From assembly GCA_013176395.1 (NCBI GenBank), contig JABMLP010000013.1, forward strand, positions 1,426,001 to 1,490,000: DNA of 64,000 nucleotides. Direction: 5' to 3'. The stretch comes from Venturia oleaginea. Its lineage: Eukaryota; Ascomycota; Dothideomycetes; Venturiales; Venturiaceae. Position numbers and translations under genes: made by a program. Every line of letters begins with the position of its first letter. Positions within the stretch are counted from its first letter, which is position 1. Below the pieces are notes generated by a model that ran no database searches, had not been told where the DNA came from, and saw only the letters and a program-made list of their open reading frames with translations. Below are positions 25,670 through 37,358 of this stretch, in pieces.

Positions 25670-26324
25670 ATGGCATCCTACCTCTCCTCGGTAAACACAA
25701 CCACAACCTCAGTAACCCCCCACCCCAAAAATTCACCCTCTCCTCCCCACCAAAAACAGACATATACGCCGCCCCGTCCACGGCTACGTCTTCACAGCCC
25801 CAATAATCAATCACACCCTCAAAACCTCCACTTTCAAATCCGCACGCGTAACTGTAAATATAAACTGGACAACCACCTACGATCAAGGCGGTCTCCTCCT
25901 TGCCTTTCCACAGCCCTACAGCCCGCATCCCGATGCCCGAAACGCCTCCACCGAGAAGACACATCCATTATGGGTGAAAGCGGGTATAGAAATGAATGAC
26001 AACCGAGCCTTTATCAGTTCCGTAGCTAGGGAGCGATGGGCAGATTGGACGCTTTCGCCGCCCCCTGCGTCGACGTTAAGGAATGGGGGGAGAAGCGTCG
26101 GGGCGACGGTTGAGTTTGAGAAGCATGGGAATGCTTTATGTATTTTTGTGAGGGATGGGGCGAGGAGGGTTATGACGAGGGAGGTTCAGTGGGTATTTCT
26201 GGAGGAGACAGTGGAGAGGGAGGTTTGGGTTGGTGTTTATGTTTGTAGACCTGTTGCTGAGGATGAGACGGGGGGAGCGGTGTTGGAGGCGGGGTTTAAG
26301 GAGTTTGTTGTTGAGACTACGTAG
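25670..26324 (+). pseudogene. DUF1349 (concanavalin-like) protein, frameshifted
   Basis: The C-terminal half reads cleanly from about 25790 to 26324: GYVFTAPIINHTLK, SARVTVNINWTTTYDQGGLLL, WVKAGIEMNDNRAFIS, ERWADWTLSPPP. That is the beta-sandwich DUF1349 domain found in fungal and bacterial proteins of uncertain role. The N-terminal domain start (FTLSSPPKTDIYAAPS) lies in another frame at about 25730-25790. The only nearby ATG (25670, MASYLSSV) is in the third frame. I found no splice that joins them, so at least two one-base shifts are needed. It overlaps a speculative minus-strand frame. Probable pseudogene, or clustered sequence errors. Confidence 0.7.
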
Positions 26325-26606
26325 GGTTGTGCGGGTACGGTGGTTTGTTGTTTTGAGTTGGGTCTATTGAATTGACAAAGAGCTTGGTAGATTTCGGCAA
26401 AATTGGTTTTCAGGTTGCTCGAAAGCCACTCCTCTTGATCGCTACTTGGCCCCCAAAGTTGTTTAAAGCCTTCCACTGTGATAAAAGGATGAGAGGAATT
26501 CTTTGGCGTGTAGGGGACTGCCGTGGAGGACAAAGTTTTCAATCTGAAGAAATTGCTCATCGAAAGTAGGCGATCTGGTTTGCTTTATTATGAAGGCAAG
26601 TAAGCA

Positions 26607-28661
26607 TTATATACCGATCAACTTTCGAATTCCACCGAACTGTCTGGCAAGCGTTTCGCCATATCCAAACTCAACGATCCCCTTACACATGTCCCAGGCC
26701 CTCTGCTCGTTTGCCAACGGCAATTGCAATGGTCCAGGGATAGCCGTTTTGATAAGTCCGGGTAATCTATCTCGAATGATTGATTTTTGCGCACTGAGAC
26801 TCCTCAATCCCTCCTCTCCTGCAAACCTCCCATATCCACTGCCTTTCACTCCCCCGAAAGGAAGCTGTACAGCATAGTATGCTGCGAAGTCGTTTACCGC
26901 GACCATGCCTGCCTTGAGCTCACTAGTGACGAGTTCTAGATCTTCAGAGCTTGACCCAAAGACGCTTGATCCGAGGCCGTATTCAGTCCCGTTTGCAATG
27001 GCTATGGCGTCTGAGATGGAGGACACGCGCATAAGCAAGCAGACTGGAGCGAAAAGTTCTGTGCTAGCGATCTTCATGCTAGGTGTCACGTCGACCAGTA
27101 GTGTGGGAGAGAAGTAATGCCCTTTCGGGTAATCTGGGTGGTGGAACTGCTTGCCCCCTACGAGTAATCTGGCACCTTGTTTGACAGCGTCAGCTATCAG
27201 ACTCTCGACCTTCGAAAAGCCAGCTGAGGATACTGAAGCTCCAACATCAACCACAGACGCACATGAATTCGTATTCAAAGCAGAGCCGGGACGCAGAGAT
27301 TCGATAATGGGTTGCAGAAGTGGAATGATTTTGTAGTATATCTTGGGCAAGCAGATCACACGTTCGATGCCGATGCAGTTCTGGCCGGCGGATTGAAATG
27401 TACCGCGGATGATGGTGGCAACTACACGATCGATGTCTTTGATATCGTCGAGAAGAATTGCTGCATCTTTGCCGCCCAATTCGAGACAGCACTCGGTCAG
27501 GCTTTTGGCAGCAGAAGCGGCTACTCTGTAAGCAATTTCTTGCGAGCCGATGAAAGTGAGATGCGATATGGCTGGATGTGATGTAAGATGTGGTGCGACT
27601 GATGGCCAACATATCACCGACTGAATCAGATTCTCGTCGTACCCGCAAGCAGAAAGTGCACCTATTTGCTGTCAGCCCTCAAAGTAGTGAAGTAGGGTTC
27701 TCTCTCGGCCATTCCGTCTGGCTTGGAGAGTCGTTCAGCAGTGAGCCTTATCGAACAGCATATGATAGGGGCAGCAAAGCTCGTCATTGAAGGATTGTAA
27801 TACATACCACGAGCAATAGATGTGAAGTATTGCGAAGACCAAGCAGTTTGTTCGGATCCTTTGACAATGATCCCGTTTCCAGCAAATATCGCTGATATTA
27901 TTGGTCCAAGCACGTTGTGGAATGGATAATTCCAACTGACACAGGCTGCTACAATTCCAAGAGGCTCCCACTTGACTTCATTGCTCTTGTACATCATGAG
28001 CAAATTCGTAGGTCTCTTCTCAGGTTTCAGAGCGCTGCTTCCATGTTTGATGGTCCATTTCAATTTCTCAACTGTGACGAGAATTTCTCCAAAGCTGGCA
28101 TCTACTCGAGTCTTTCCAGAATCCAAACACGCAGCTCGAGCGATTGGTTCCTGGTTTTCGAGGACGAACTTGAGTAGAGTTTGCAATACCTTCCTTCGTT
28201 GGGAGAAATCAGTGGTGGCCCATGATTTTTGAGCTTCGTGAGCACGTCCAATGGCTCGATCGATGCCATCTGGGGTTGACGGATTAACAAGTCCTAGCAA
28301 CTGACCGGTAGCCGGAGCGTAACACTGTATGGCACTTGATGCCGAGATCTGGGAAGAGATTAGCAAAGTCCTGTGTCATAGACGCGAATTGGTGAACCTT
28401 CAACGACGGCTCATCGAGAAGCTTTCCCTTCCAGTCTGGATGTATTTGCTCAGGTTCGGGGATGGTGTAGTCAACAGCAGCTTCGGGATCTGTCAACAGT
28501 CGCGCAAAGATGTAAACAGAGCAGAGGCCTACGATAGCAATGACGATGAGTTGCGGAAGGCCTTCCTTGAGCTCGAGGTCACCGGGAAAGGAATCCATGT
28601 CCCGATTGAAGCTGATTGAAGTTGAAGCCTGAGGTTCGTAGAGCGAGAAGAAGCGTGACAT
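26607..28661 (-). CDS. MSC7: Membrane-anchored aldehyde dehydrogenase (Msc7-like), 619 aa
   Basis: NAD(P)-dependent aldehyde dehydrogenase of the Msc7 type, which carries an N-terminal membrane anchor. Exons are 28661-28398, 28348-27808 and 27661-26607, with introns of 49 and 146 nt, in frame throughout. A single hydrophobic helix is at about residues 33-52 (PQLIVIAIVGLCSVYIFARL). The catalytic domain begins at AIQCYAPATGQLLG. Key motifs are VSWNYPFHNVLGPI, FIGSQEIAYRV, the glutamate motif LELGGKD, and the nucleophile in SAGQNCIGIERV (Cys about 365). QLPFGGVKGSGYGRFAG follows near the end. It is divergent from the roadblock gene, with 80 bp between the start codons. The physiological substrate is not evident. 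Confidence 0.92.
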
Positions 28662-28741
28662 CTTTACAAAGGCTCAGGTTCCATTGTGGCCTTCCTTTAT
28701 GAACCTTCGCGCCCAGGAACATCACCAACTCAACCATAATC
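28662..28741. promoter_or_regulatory. 80-bp bidirectional promoter, MSC7 / roadblock gene
   Basis: Only 80 bp separate the two divergent ATGs (28661 minus, 28742 plus). Both promoters and both 5' leaders must share or overlap this space and the flanking coding DNA. This is inferred from spacing only. Confidence 0.5.
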
Positions 28742-29256
28742 ATGGCTGACATTTCTGCTGTACGTTTCCATGCTAATTCTCTACACAAGCAAGACTGACT
28801 CTCATTCCCTAGCCCCAAGAAACTCTGCTACAACTGACGCGACTCAGCCAAAAGCCCGGCGTTCAAAGCACCCTGTTGCTCTCCCGACAAAATGGTTCAA
28901 TTGTCAAAACCACCGGCCTGATCTCTAAGCCCACTTCTACAGCGCTCGCAAGCCACACTCCCTCCAACTCCATCGACGACAAAGACAAATACTCAAATGG
29001 CGGATCCGACTCTGGCATGCAAAGCGCTGAAGATGTGGCCCGTCTTGTCTTCAAATTTGTAGAAGCTGCTGGAGCTTTCGTCGATGGGTTGGACAAAGAT
29101 GAAGAGGTGCGTCTGCTCAGAGTGAGAACAAAGAAGAACGAACTGGTCATTGTGCCAAGTAAGTTACTTAAGTCGCATGAGAGGAAGTACACTAAAGCCA
29201 ATCGAACAGACCCCAAATTCCTCCTGGTCGCCATCCACGACACTCCTTCAGCCTGA
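28742..29256 (+). CDS. Roadblock/LC7-family dynein light chain-like protein, 136 aa
   Basis: Small protein of the roadblock/LC7 (Robl) fold, which acts as a dimerisation module in dynein and in GTPase-regulating complexes. Exons are 28742-28759 (only MADISA), 28813-29158 and 29210-29256. The motifs are QETLLQLTRLSQKPGVQSTLLLS, GSIVKTTG and the C-terminal strand ELVIVPNPKFLLVAIHD. The loop at about residues 45-75 is longer and more Ser/Asp-rich than in animal LC7. The second intron is 51 nt and free of stops, so an unspliced message would still read through with 17 extra residues. Whether it serves dynein or a Ragulator-like complex cannot be told. Confidence 0.85.
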
Positions 29257-29272
29257 AAGAAGTACAACCATC

Positions 29273-29779
29273 TTACCAGTGCTTCTCGCTAATAAACACC
29301 TCATCCATGTCCACCCCTTCTACGAACCACCTCTCACCATCCGCCAACTCGATATCGTTACCACTCATCTGTCGCTTCCTCATTCGTCCATCCTCCGCAA
29401 ATGTCCAGTCCTCGAGACCATAGCAGCGCTTCCACTTCAGACCATCCTCTGCGTCCTGGTACTCATACCAAAATTGGACCGCGATCTTGTTTGCCGTGAA
29501 CGCGAAGAGTTCTTTGCGCAAACGATAGTTTCTCTCCCGCTCCCATTTCTTTGTGAGAAGGTCTATAATTTGGCCATGGCCTTGAATGAAGCTGGACCTG
29601 TTCCGCCAGATACTGTCCTCGGTGTACGCTTTGGCAATGGTAACAGGATCCCTAGAGACATGTTAGCGCATGTTCTGTACACTTAGTCGAGGGTTCTATC
29701 ACATGGTGTTCCACAGATCCTGCGCCTTCTTCACCTTGAGGTGGGCAACTTCTTCTGTAAACGGAGGTGCGAGCGACAT
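29273..29779 (-). CDS. DUF1348, NTF2/SnoaL-like protein, 151 aa
   Basis: Two exons, 29779-29703 and 29651-29273, with a 51-nt intron; the join gives LWNTMDPVTIAKAYTEDS. The whole protein is one DUF1348 domain, a SnoaL/NTF2-like cone fold: WRNRSSFIQGHGQI, ELFAFTANKIAVQFWYEY, RCYGLEDWTFAEDG, MRKRQMSGNDI, ERWFV. The family is widespread in bacteria and fungi and has no established reaction. Its stop is 16 bp from the roadblock gene stop (convergent). Confidence 0.9.
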
Positions 29780-30316
29780 GTTTTATTGGGTTCTGAAAAC
29801 TCCTATGCTTGCTGGAAGTCAGACTCTTTATATTTTGAAGCCTTCCGCGCTTCCGCATCTGAGCTGCTCATCTCCTCGGATTAAGCGCCGGAGTGAACAG
29901 AGGTAGAACGGTCACTCTTGCATACCTATACGGACCCAGCGACAAATGACAACTCCGGATTTGCTTCCAAAAGATTTGAAGCTTGATGCCAGGGTTCGAT
30001 GCCGCTGATACGCCGCTCAAGGATGCCGCTGATACTGCCTTGAAGATGTTTTCTATAGCAAGACGTTCAATTGACCGAGCACGCAGCTGAGGCAGTTGTT
30101 CACCTCGATCGGAACATAATATCAAACAAGAAACTCAGTCTTTAACAAGAAAGCTCATAGTTTTTTGAGTGATCTGTGTATTGCACGTCATCCCAGCCGA
30201 AGAGCTCCTAAGCAGATCCCCCACTTCGCGTGCCAATTGGACCCCCTCCATTGCTTGGTAGCTGCGAAGACACCAACAAATCTCTGGACACCTGAAATCA
30301 TCCCTTTCAATTCATC
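29780..30316. other. Divergent upstream region
   Basis: Between the DUF1348 and peroxiredoxin starts. It holds a 14-bp direct repeat (gatgccgctgatac) near 29999 and 30024. A tRNA B-box look-alike at 29993 has no tRNA around it. Confidence 0.4.
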
Positions 30317-31042
30317 ATGGCACCACTTAAAGTTGGAGACAAATTCCCAAGTGACGTGAAATTCGATTGGGCTCCTATCACCGATCTTGATGCTACCAAC
30401 TGCATACGCGTAGGACAAGCTCTACTTTTAGAAGCTCAAAGGCTCACAACTTTCCCAGCCCCAAGTCTATGATGCAAACAAGGAATGGGCTGGAAAGAAA
30501 GTTGTGCTTGTATCAGTACCGGGTAAGCCTCACTATTTCTACCATCGCTGTCGAGATACTGACCCGAATTCTCGCAGGTGCTTTCACCCCAGGCTGTCAA
30601 GCTTACCACCTTCCTCCCTACATCCAAAAACTAAAGGAACTCCAGGCCAAGGGAATTGATATTGTGGCTGTCATTGCTTCCAACGATGGGTTCGTTATGC
30701 AAGCTTGGGGCAAGGTTAACAAGGTCACTGGCGATGATATCGTACGTATACTCCTAGAGAATGGCAATGGAACTGGACAGTGGCTGACATTGACAACAGC
30801 TCTTTTTGAGTGACACCAAGACATTTTTCAGCAAGAACTATGGTTGGGATGCGGGTGTGGGTGACAGGAATGGTCGTTGGGCTATGGTCATTGATAAGGA
30901 TGGTGGGCCATAGATCTATTAATTTTGTCTGCCAGAACAGATACTAATTGCACATACAGGCACCATCACGTACGCTGAGGCAGAGCCCAGCCCTGGTCAG
31001 GTTACCGTTTCTGGCGCTGAGGCTGTCTTGTCTAAGCTCTAG
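30317..31042 (+). CDS. Peroxiredoxin, Ahp1/Pmp20 (Prx5) type, 168 aa
   Basis: Thiol peroxidase that reduces H2O2 and alkyl hydroperoxides. Five exons: 30317-30409, 30459-30522, 30578-30741, 30800-30902 and 30960-31042, all in frame (169 codons). The start is MAPLKVGDKFP. The peroxidatic cysteine sits in VPGAFTPGCQAYHLPPYI, across the exon 2/3 junction. LKAKGxDI-type and AVIASNDGFVMQAWGK blocks follow, then LFLSDTKTFFSKNYG. The C-terminus (SGAEAVLSKL) ends in -SKL, a match to the peroxisomal targeting signal PTS1, as in Pmp20. That makes a peroxisomal pool likely. Confidence 0.93.
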
Positions 31043-32039
31043 ATGGTTCTGAGCTCTTGGCCCCATGAATCAAGTACTTGTCTATAGTGAGCCAGTGTTC
31101 ATGACAACGAAAAGTAGATGAAAACTACGGGAAATCGTAGACACGTTGGGATAGATAATAGAATTGATACCAAGATACACAGCACAAATGCCCGCATACA
31201 ATTTTTGCACCTGTGCCTAATGCGCAGCTTCCCTTTCTTTCATGATGCCATAAAGTCTTAACATTGTGCCTCGATTGATGATCTCACTGCACTCGCTTGC
31301 CTGTTCATCATCAAATTTCCAAATCCATCTCTTCAACTAGGCGTTTAGGTGCACCAGTCCGAAAGCATCAGCAGCTTCATCCCCGGATCGGGATATTGAT
31401 ATGATCACGGCTTACGCTTTCGACTCGAGGCGGAATTCACTGGCGCTCTCTAGCCGGTGCACGTAAACACCTCGTCTTGAAATTATTATTTGAGAGGAAC
31501 TATTCCACATCTATGCCAGTCTTTTGGTCAGATTCTCTTCGGCTGTAGCTTCCCGTTGCTTCGTAATTCTATCAAAGTCTCTCAGGACGCCCTCCTCCAA
31601 AACTCATGTACCAATAAATGGGTATGTCTGATCACATTCGAGCCGCTCCTATCAAGGGTTATCAAGGGAAGCAGATACAGGACCATTTCAATCTCACGCG
31701 CAGATGACCCTCAATGAAGAGAGCCATATCATGTTCTGAGATGCCAAGGGGTAGTCTGGCAACACTGAAGTGTACGCGGTTGGGAGATGAAAGTCCTTGG
31801 AGTTCGAACGGAAAAGCTTTTTGATGCTGGCGCTAGAATAAGCGAGCCGAAGAAATGCCGAACCAAAGCATACAAGTTTTCAAGCTTGCTCTCTTTTGGA
31901 CCATCTCTTCATCAACACATCAGCTCATCTTTCTCCCAAACATGCCCGGAGTGAAGCTTTTGATCTGTCGCAGGGATCTCAAGTTGAAGCATAGTATCGT
32001 CCATCCTTGAGGGTTCTGGCATCGCTGCATCTCTCCACG
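31043..32039. other. Intergenic, no feature seen
   Basis: About 1 kb between the peroxiredoxin and MRS6, both on the plus strand. Short frames only; no RNA gene or repeat recognised. Confidence 0.4.
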
Positions 32040-33906
32040 ATGGACACTCTCGACAAGACTGAATGGGATGTCCTCTTAGATGGGACTGGACTGCAACAAT
32101 CACTGCTGGCACTGTATGTTCTGCATCATCTTCTAATACTCCATGTGGCCATTCTGACTGACGCAGAATCACTTGAAGAGCTCTATCGCGCTCCGATAAG
32201 CGAATCCTCCATGTCGACTCCAACGGCTATTACGGAGGTGATGAGGCCGCCATGAGCTTGCAAGACGCCGACGCATGGGTCAAACAGGTCGGAGACCATG
32301 GATTTCAAAGCCTATACACTCAAGCTTCGATCCCAGAGCTCGTGAGCGAAACTTCCTACTCTTCGCCGAAGCTTGGCTTTTCTCGTGCCTACAGCCTAGC
32401 GCTTGCTCCGCAGCTCATATATACCGAGTCAAAGCTCTTGCCATACTTGGTCTCCTCGAAGACTTATCGACAACTGGAGTTTTTGGCGATGGGTACCTGG
32501 TGGGTTTTTAGTCCGGGCAAGTCATCGGCCGAACAAGAGGCTTCCGGTAGCGACTTATTGCCCTCAGCATCGACTGGCACATTGATGAGGATACCTACAA
32601 CTCGCGAGGACGTCATCTTTTCGGACAAGAGCATTGATTTGCGATCGAAGAGAGCTGTCATTAAGATCCTTCGCTTCGTCATGGATCACGAGAATCACCA
32701 AGAGTTTTGGGAGCCTTACAGCTCAAGACCTTTCTCCGATTTCCTCAGTGAGCAATTCAAGCTTCCTCCTTCACTTCACGGCCTCTTTCTCGCTCTCACA
32801 CTGTCGCTCGATCCTCCCAACAAGACATACACATCATTCGCCTTGCCGCGTATCGCAAGACATCTTCATTCTACTGGGAAACTAGGGGCTGGCTTCAGCT
32901 CTGTAATCCCCAAATGGGGTGGCTTATCCGAGATTGCGCAAGTCGCCTGTCGAGCAGGCGCTGTTGGTGGCGGTGTGTATGTCCTTGCCAAAGGCGTCAA
33001 ACAGTTTGCCAAGATCGAGGTTTCTGAGGCTGAGTCAACGGAAGACCAAGCTAGCAAGTCAGTGGAAGCCGCTGTAGATTCTAAGAACAGCATGTCCTAC
33101 AAGGTGGAACTTGATGATGACGATACGGTCAGTACTGAGTGGATAGTCGGGTCTAAACAACCCTCCACTTCTGTCTCTGGTGATGCCGACAGCACCAGGA
33201 CAGTTTCGCGATCCATCTCAATTGTCTCTTCGCCTTTGTCGAGTCTCTTCTCGACACTTGCTGAGGGATCTCCGCCACCGTCCGGCACTGTGGTTATATT
33301 TCCATCAGGAAGCCTTTGCGGTTCTGGCATAGATACACCTCCAGTGTACCTGATAATACATTCGAGTGACACTGGAGAGTGTCCAACTGGTCAAAGTAAG
33401 TCACATTCACTTGCCCTTTATTCACCACCTCGCATGATGATTCAATTTTGAATACTTATCTACATTGTCTGCAACTTCATTGCTGAATAAACTCTGACAA
33501 CCTGATGCGAACTCCTCCATACTGTCTCTCAACCTTACAAACTTGTTTGAATATGATCGCTAACGAGATTATTACAGGTGTCTTATACGCCACTACCTCT
33601 GGTGAACAGAGCCTCATCACTGCGGCAATAGCACAACTATTTCAAAGTGTGGAAGAAGCTGAAAAGCTTCATATTCTATGGCAATTGCAGTACCAGCAGC
33701 GTTGTGATGTTACATTAAACTCCGATCATGTTGGAGAAGAGAAATACGTCAGCCTGCCAGCGTCATCAGTAGACCTGGCTTTTGATGAGAATATTCTTGA
33801 GTCTGTCAAAGCCGCGTGGCAGAGGATTACTCGAGGTCAGCCTCAGGATTTCTTAGTCTTTAAAGACCGGAATTCGGTGGGTGATGATGACGATGATGAG
33901 TACTGA
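32040..33906 (+). CDS. MRS6: Rab escort protein (Rab geranylgeranyltransferase component A), 539 aa
   Basis: REP/GDI-superfamily protein that presents Rab GTPases to the type II geranylgeranyltransferase. Exons are 32040-32113, 32179-33395 and 33578-33906, in frame (540 codons). The first splice builds the FAD-like nucleotide fold GTGLQQSLLALALSRS followed by ILHVDSNGYYGG, diagnostic for GDI/REP. Later blocks are FSRAYSLALAPQLIY, LLPYLVSSKTYRQLEF, FSDKSIDLRSKRAVIKIL and GAVGGGVYVLAKGVKQF. A low-complexity Ser-rich insert sits at about residues 350-400. The acidic tail ends in DDDDDEY. Longer than GDI (about 450 aa), as expected for REP. Confidence 0.92.
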
Positions 33907-34101
33907 GAAACGATTTAGCAATGTAACACGGACTCTGATGTTAATCTTTTGTTATAATCGGTATTATGTTATGGTTTTGTTGAACTGATGGATATACTGC
34001 GATTCTTTAAATGAATTAAATGAGAGACCGCTGAACGACTTTACTATGTTCCACCATCATAAATCCAATTGGTAGTACCGTCCCACCCATTCTTCTCCTT
34101 C

Positions 34102-34413
34102 TCAAATTTTCCTAGACGCGACGAACGGGTTTCCCAAGGCTCGTCCCGTTCGTGTACCCTGTCCGTAGTACAATTCATAATTTCCCTGGACGGACTCGCG
34201 ATGTTCCCTCCATCGCTGCTGAATGGCTTTGAGTAGCGTTTTGGTGGGTTTCTTCGCCTTTTTCTCTTTTGAAGGGGTTGCTTCCTCAGAGATGGATTCC
34301 TTCGAGGACACGATGGGGATTTTTAGGATGCTCTCTTCGGATGCGCGTGGGGTGGATTGTTGGCTTGTGCTTCTGCTTGAGATGGAGGGTCGGTGGAAGA
34401 AGTAGGCGGACAT
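34102..34413 (-). CDS. Small protein of unknown function, 103 aa
   Basis: Single exon. The N-terminal half is Ser/Thr/Glu-rich and disordered; the middle is Lys-rich (PSKEKKAKKPTKTLLKA). The C-terminal half has an ordered-looking segment (IQQRWREHRESVQGNYELYYG). No signal peptide or membrane helix. It converges on MRS6 with about 195 bp between stops. I do not recognise it; the protein-like composition and clean start argue for a real gene. Confidence 0.5.
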   Translation of the reverse strand: MSAYFFHRPSISSRSTSQQSTPRASEESILKIPIVSSKESISEEATPSKEKKAKKPTKTLLKAIQQRWREHRESVQGNYELYYGQGTRTGRALGNPFVASRKI

Positions 34414-35381
34414 TTTTGCGGGTAGGTTTGGTTTGGGTTGGTTTGGTGGGAAGGGTTTTTATATTGGTCGGTGAGTCGTGAGGGTTGAATGTTCTTTTCG
34501 CAAATGGAGTTCAAGCTGAAATCTTGACCATTTTGAAGCTGAAGAAAGGTGATGTGATGAGGAGTGAGTTTGTCGTTTATTGGATGTCTTTTATTGAATG
34601 TTGCCTGTGCTTGCACTTGTACTCTTCCTCGAGCAAACTCGTGCTTCTTATACCCTCATCTCCATCACTTTGATCTTGACGATGAGAATGCTGTTTATGA
34701 CTCGAGGTTCTACCGACTAATCCAGTATCACTCATAATCAGAGCCAGGACGACATGGTAGGGCGTGTGGATTTACCAACGCCGTCGTGAATTGGAAAGTG
34801 GTGTAAGCGGAATGCTCCCTGTGCAGTACATGTAGCTTGAAGACATTTGAATCAAAGTTTCAAGTTTAGCTTTCACCGCTCGCTGGATGTGTGATGGGAC
34901 GGGTGCGGTGAGGTCATCTGAACACGAATCAATAATCGGATTTGTCTTACGCTGGAGTGCCAGATGTACGCCCTGCGACTGTACTCGGAAGAACTCGGGA
35001 TGTCGGAAAGTCAAAGGCTTGTCAGCTCGTTATTTGCTCGCAATATTTCAAAATCACGATTGCTGTGACTCGACGCGCGTTGTTGTTTGAAGTGGGCGTC
35101 TCTACAGGTTTTCTGGGACCGATGACCTTATTGGGAATGGTGAGGTTTTTGCGACACAAAAATTGTGACTTTGTTTGGAGCATTGTGTGAGATTCTATGT
35201 AGGCAAAGTTCAGATAGGTTTGCTTCACCCGCCCCGTGACGCCAATATTACCGTGGACCATTTCCTCACTCGATCAACTTTCCAAGAAGTATCTGAGGCC
35301 GTGAACCGTGAAGGAAATCATCGTGAAACAGTATTCAAGCCGTAAATCATTATTTGCTAGTCCCTAAGTCTACGTTCAAGT
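34414..35381. other. Intergenic, no feature seen
   Basis: About 970 bp between the small unknown gene and the dehydrogenase gene, both on the minus strand. A G/T-rich stretch at 34415-34465 precedes the small gene. No other structure recognised. Confidence 0.4.
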
Positions 35382-36491
35382 TCATCGTCCGAAAGCATTG
35401 TTCAACGGGCCAACTGTTGGAGGTCCTTCAGCAGTCACATAGGCCTGGGTCAAAATCAGCATGATTAATCAAAGATGAAGGTGGTCAATGACGCACCTTG
35501 GTCATTCCACCATCGACCACGAACTCAGTCGCGTTGACGAAGCTGCTTTCGTCGCTGGCGAGAAACAGGACTGCTTGTGCTTGCTCAATAGCTTCGCCAA
35601 ACCGTCCTGATGGGAAGTGGATCTCACGACGGTGACGCTTCGCTGCGTCGTCACCAAGCCAGTCTTGAAGAAGCGGAGTGCTATTGTAGAGGTCAGCAAG
35701 CCGATATTGCAGGAATGATGTATTATCATAGTTGAGATGATAGAGGAATCAAGCTTACTTCAATGGAGCCGGACACAAGGCATTGAATCTGTATCCCTCC
35801 TTGGCGTGAACAATAGCAAGTTCTCGGGTCATAGCAAGGACGGCGCCTTTGCTAGCCGTGTAGGCAAGCTGAGGAGCAGAGCTTCCAACCAAAGCAACGA
35901 CACTAGCAACATTGATGATGCTTCCGTTGTTCTTCTTGTGGCGTCTCAAGGCAAGGATAGCATGTTTGCAGCCATACCATACACCTTTAACGTTGATGTT
36001 CATCGTCAAGTCCCAGATCTTTTCAGGAGTATTGACGGCGTCGTCGTCGTTTGCATGCATGATTCCGGCGTTGTTGAAGATGACATCGAGACCTCCCCAA
36101 GAATCGAGACTCTCAATCATGGCCTGAATTTGGTCCTCTTTGCTCACGTCACACTGGTAAACTTCCAGCTTCTTTGCGTTTGGAACAATGTCAAGTACTT
36201 TAGCCTTTGCCTTAGCCAGTGCTTCAAGGTTCAAGTCGGCCATCAAGACTTGGGCGCCCTGTTGAGCGAATAAGATGGTGGTTTCGAGACCAATACCGCT
36301 GTGGAATGTCAGTCTGATTCTTGTGATATTGCCACAAAAAAGGCGAAGTGGTCCACGAAAGAAGATATAACATACCCGGCGGCTCCTGTGATAATGGCAT
36401 TCTTTCCAAGCAGTCGTCCTGGGCGCAGGAACTGCTGTGTGTCGACATTTCGTCCGCTGCCAACGACAACATTGGTCTGTTCGGCTGTCAT
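35382..36491 (-). CDS. Short-chain dehydrogenase/reductase, 300 aa
   Basis: Classical NAD(P)-dependent SDR. Exons are 36491-36376, 36298-35759, 35680-35497 and 35444-35382, in frame (301 codons). The cofactor motif TGAAGGIG is split by intron 1 and restored by splicing. An acidic residue at the end of beta-2 ([10 protein letters not shown]) suggests NAD(H) preference. [30 protein letters not shown] (active Tyr and Lys) and [13 protein letters not shown] follow. The best-resembling group is 3-alpha/7-alpha-hydroxysteroid-type SDRs, but the substrate is open. The short last exon encodes only the C-terminal 20 residues. Confidence 0.9.
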
Positions 36492-37358
36492 GTTGAAAGG
36501 AGATGGATTATGTTTTAGAGGGTATGAAGGAGTAGAAAGGTTGTGAAATTTGTAGGATATTGTGTGAACGTGACTTGGCCAGGTGATGGCCGTGTGAAAG
36601 GTTCAGTCACTTGATGTTACCTAAGTGAGATTACAGCTTGCTTCGTATCGTGGTCTAATGTTTGCTTCGGTTCGACGAGGTTGAGTCACAGAAGTGCAAG
36701 GCAATGCAATCGTGTCGAGGTCTCGCAGCGGCGAAATGACCGCATAGAGAGAGAGAGTGCCTATCTCTGGTCATGGCAGCGTTGATAAGCGTTTTGTTGG
36801 CCACTCAGGCTTGCAGGGAGACTCCTGCCTACACCCGTCCTCAGAGACCATATACGTCTCTGTCCAATATTTGATGCCTTCATGATGCTCAGATGCACCA
36901 TGAGGCTCTCACGGCCCTGGAGCTCGCACGCCTTCATGTGAGGCTGCCCTGAGCCATTGGCCATGCAAAAGAGACAACACCATGCCGGGGCTGCGGTCTT
37001 GCAGCCGGCTCATGATATGGAACGAGTGGATTGTTGAGGTTACACCGTCACAGGGACTCTGATCGCACGGCGCTCACATGAAGTGCCCATAGCACGCATA
37101 GCTTATCCTTGTAATTGCTCCGAGATTCGCTATCCACCCAAAGCTATGACGAGTGGGCGAAGACCTGCGATAGAAGCAAGCTCAAGCCGCTTCTGCACCC
37201 CGCAGGATTCCTCAACGATCCATTTCCTGTTCCTATATCTAGCTTATCGTGTCCCTTCGAAGCTTCAACAGCTTTGGATTTGCACTATCCACCATCATCC
37301 CCTCCCGCTTGCTTCCTTGTGAAGTCTGTACAACCCCGACCATAATCACCTGTACACT
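36492..37358. other. Divergent upstream region
   Basis: 867 bp between the SDR and glutamine-synthetase-like starts. A short GA repeat (gagagagag) lies near 36746. No gene seen. Confidence 0.4.

Noticed and set aside
25451..25999. 182-codon plus-strand frame
   Set aside because: It lies over the DUF1349 region in the wrong frame, and its second half is a Pro/Ser/Arg-rich shadow.
26237..26560. 107-codon minus-strand frame (MSNFFRLKTL...)
   Set aside because: It has a protein-like first part but overlaps the DUF1349 coding sequence antisense and matches no family; support is too weak to call a gene.
29993..30003. tRNA B-box look-alike (gggttcgatgcc)
   Set aside because: No acceptor stem, A-box or anticodon arm could be drawn around it.
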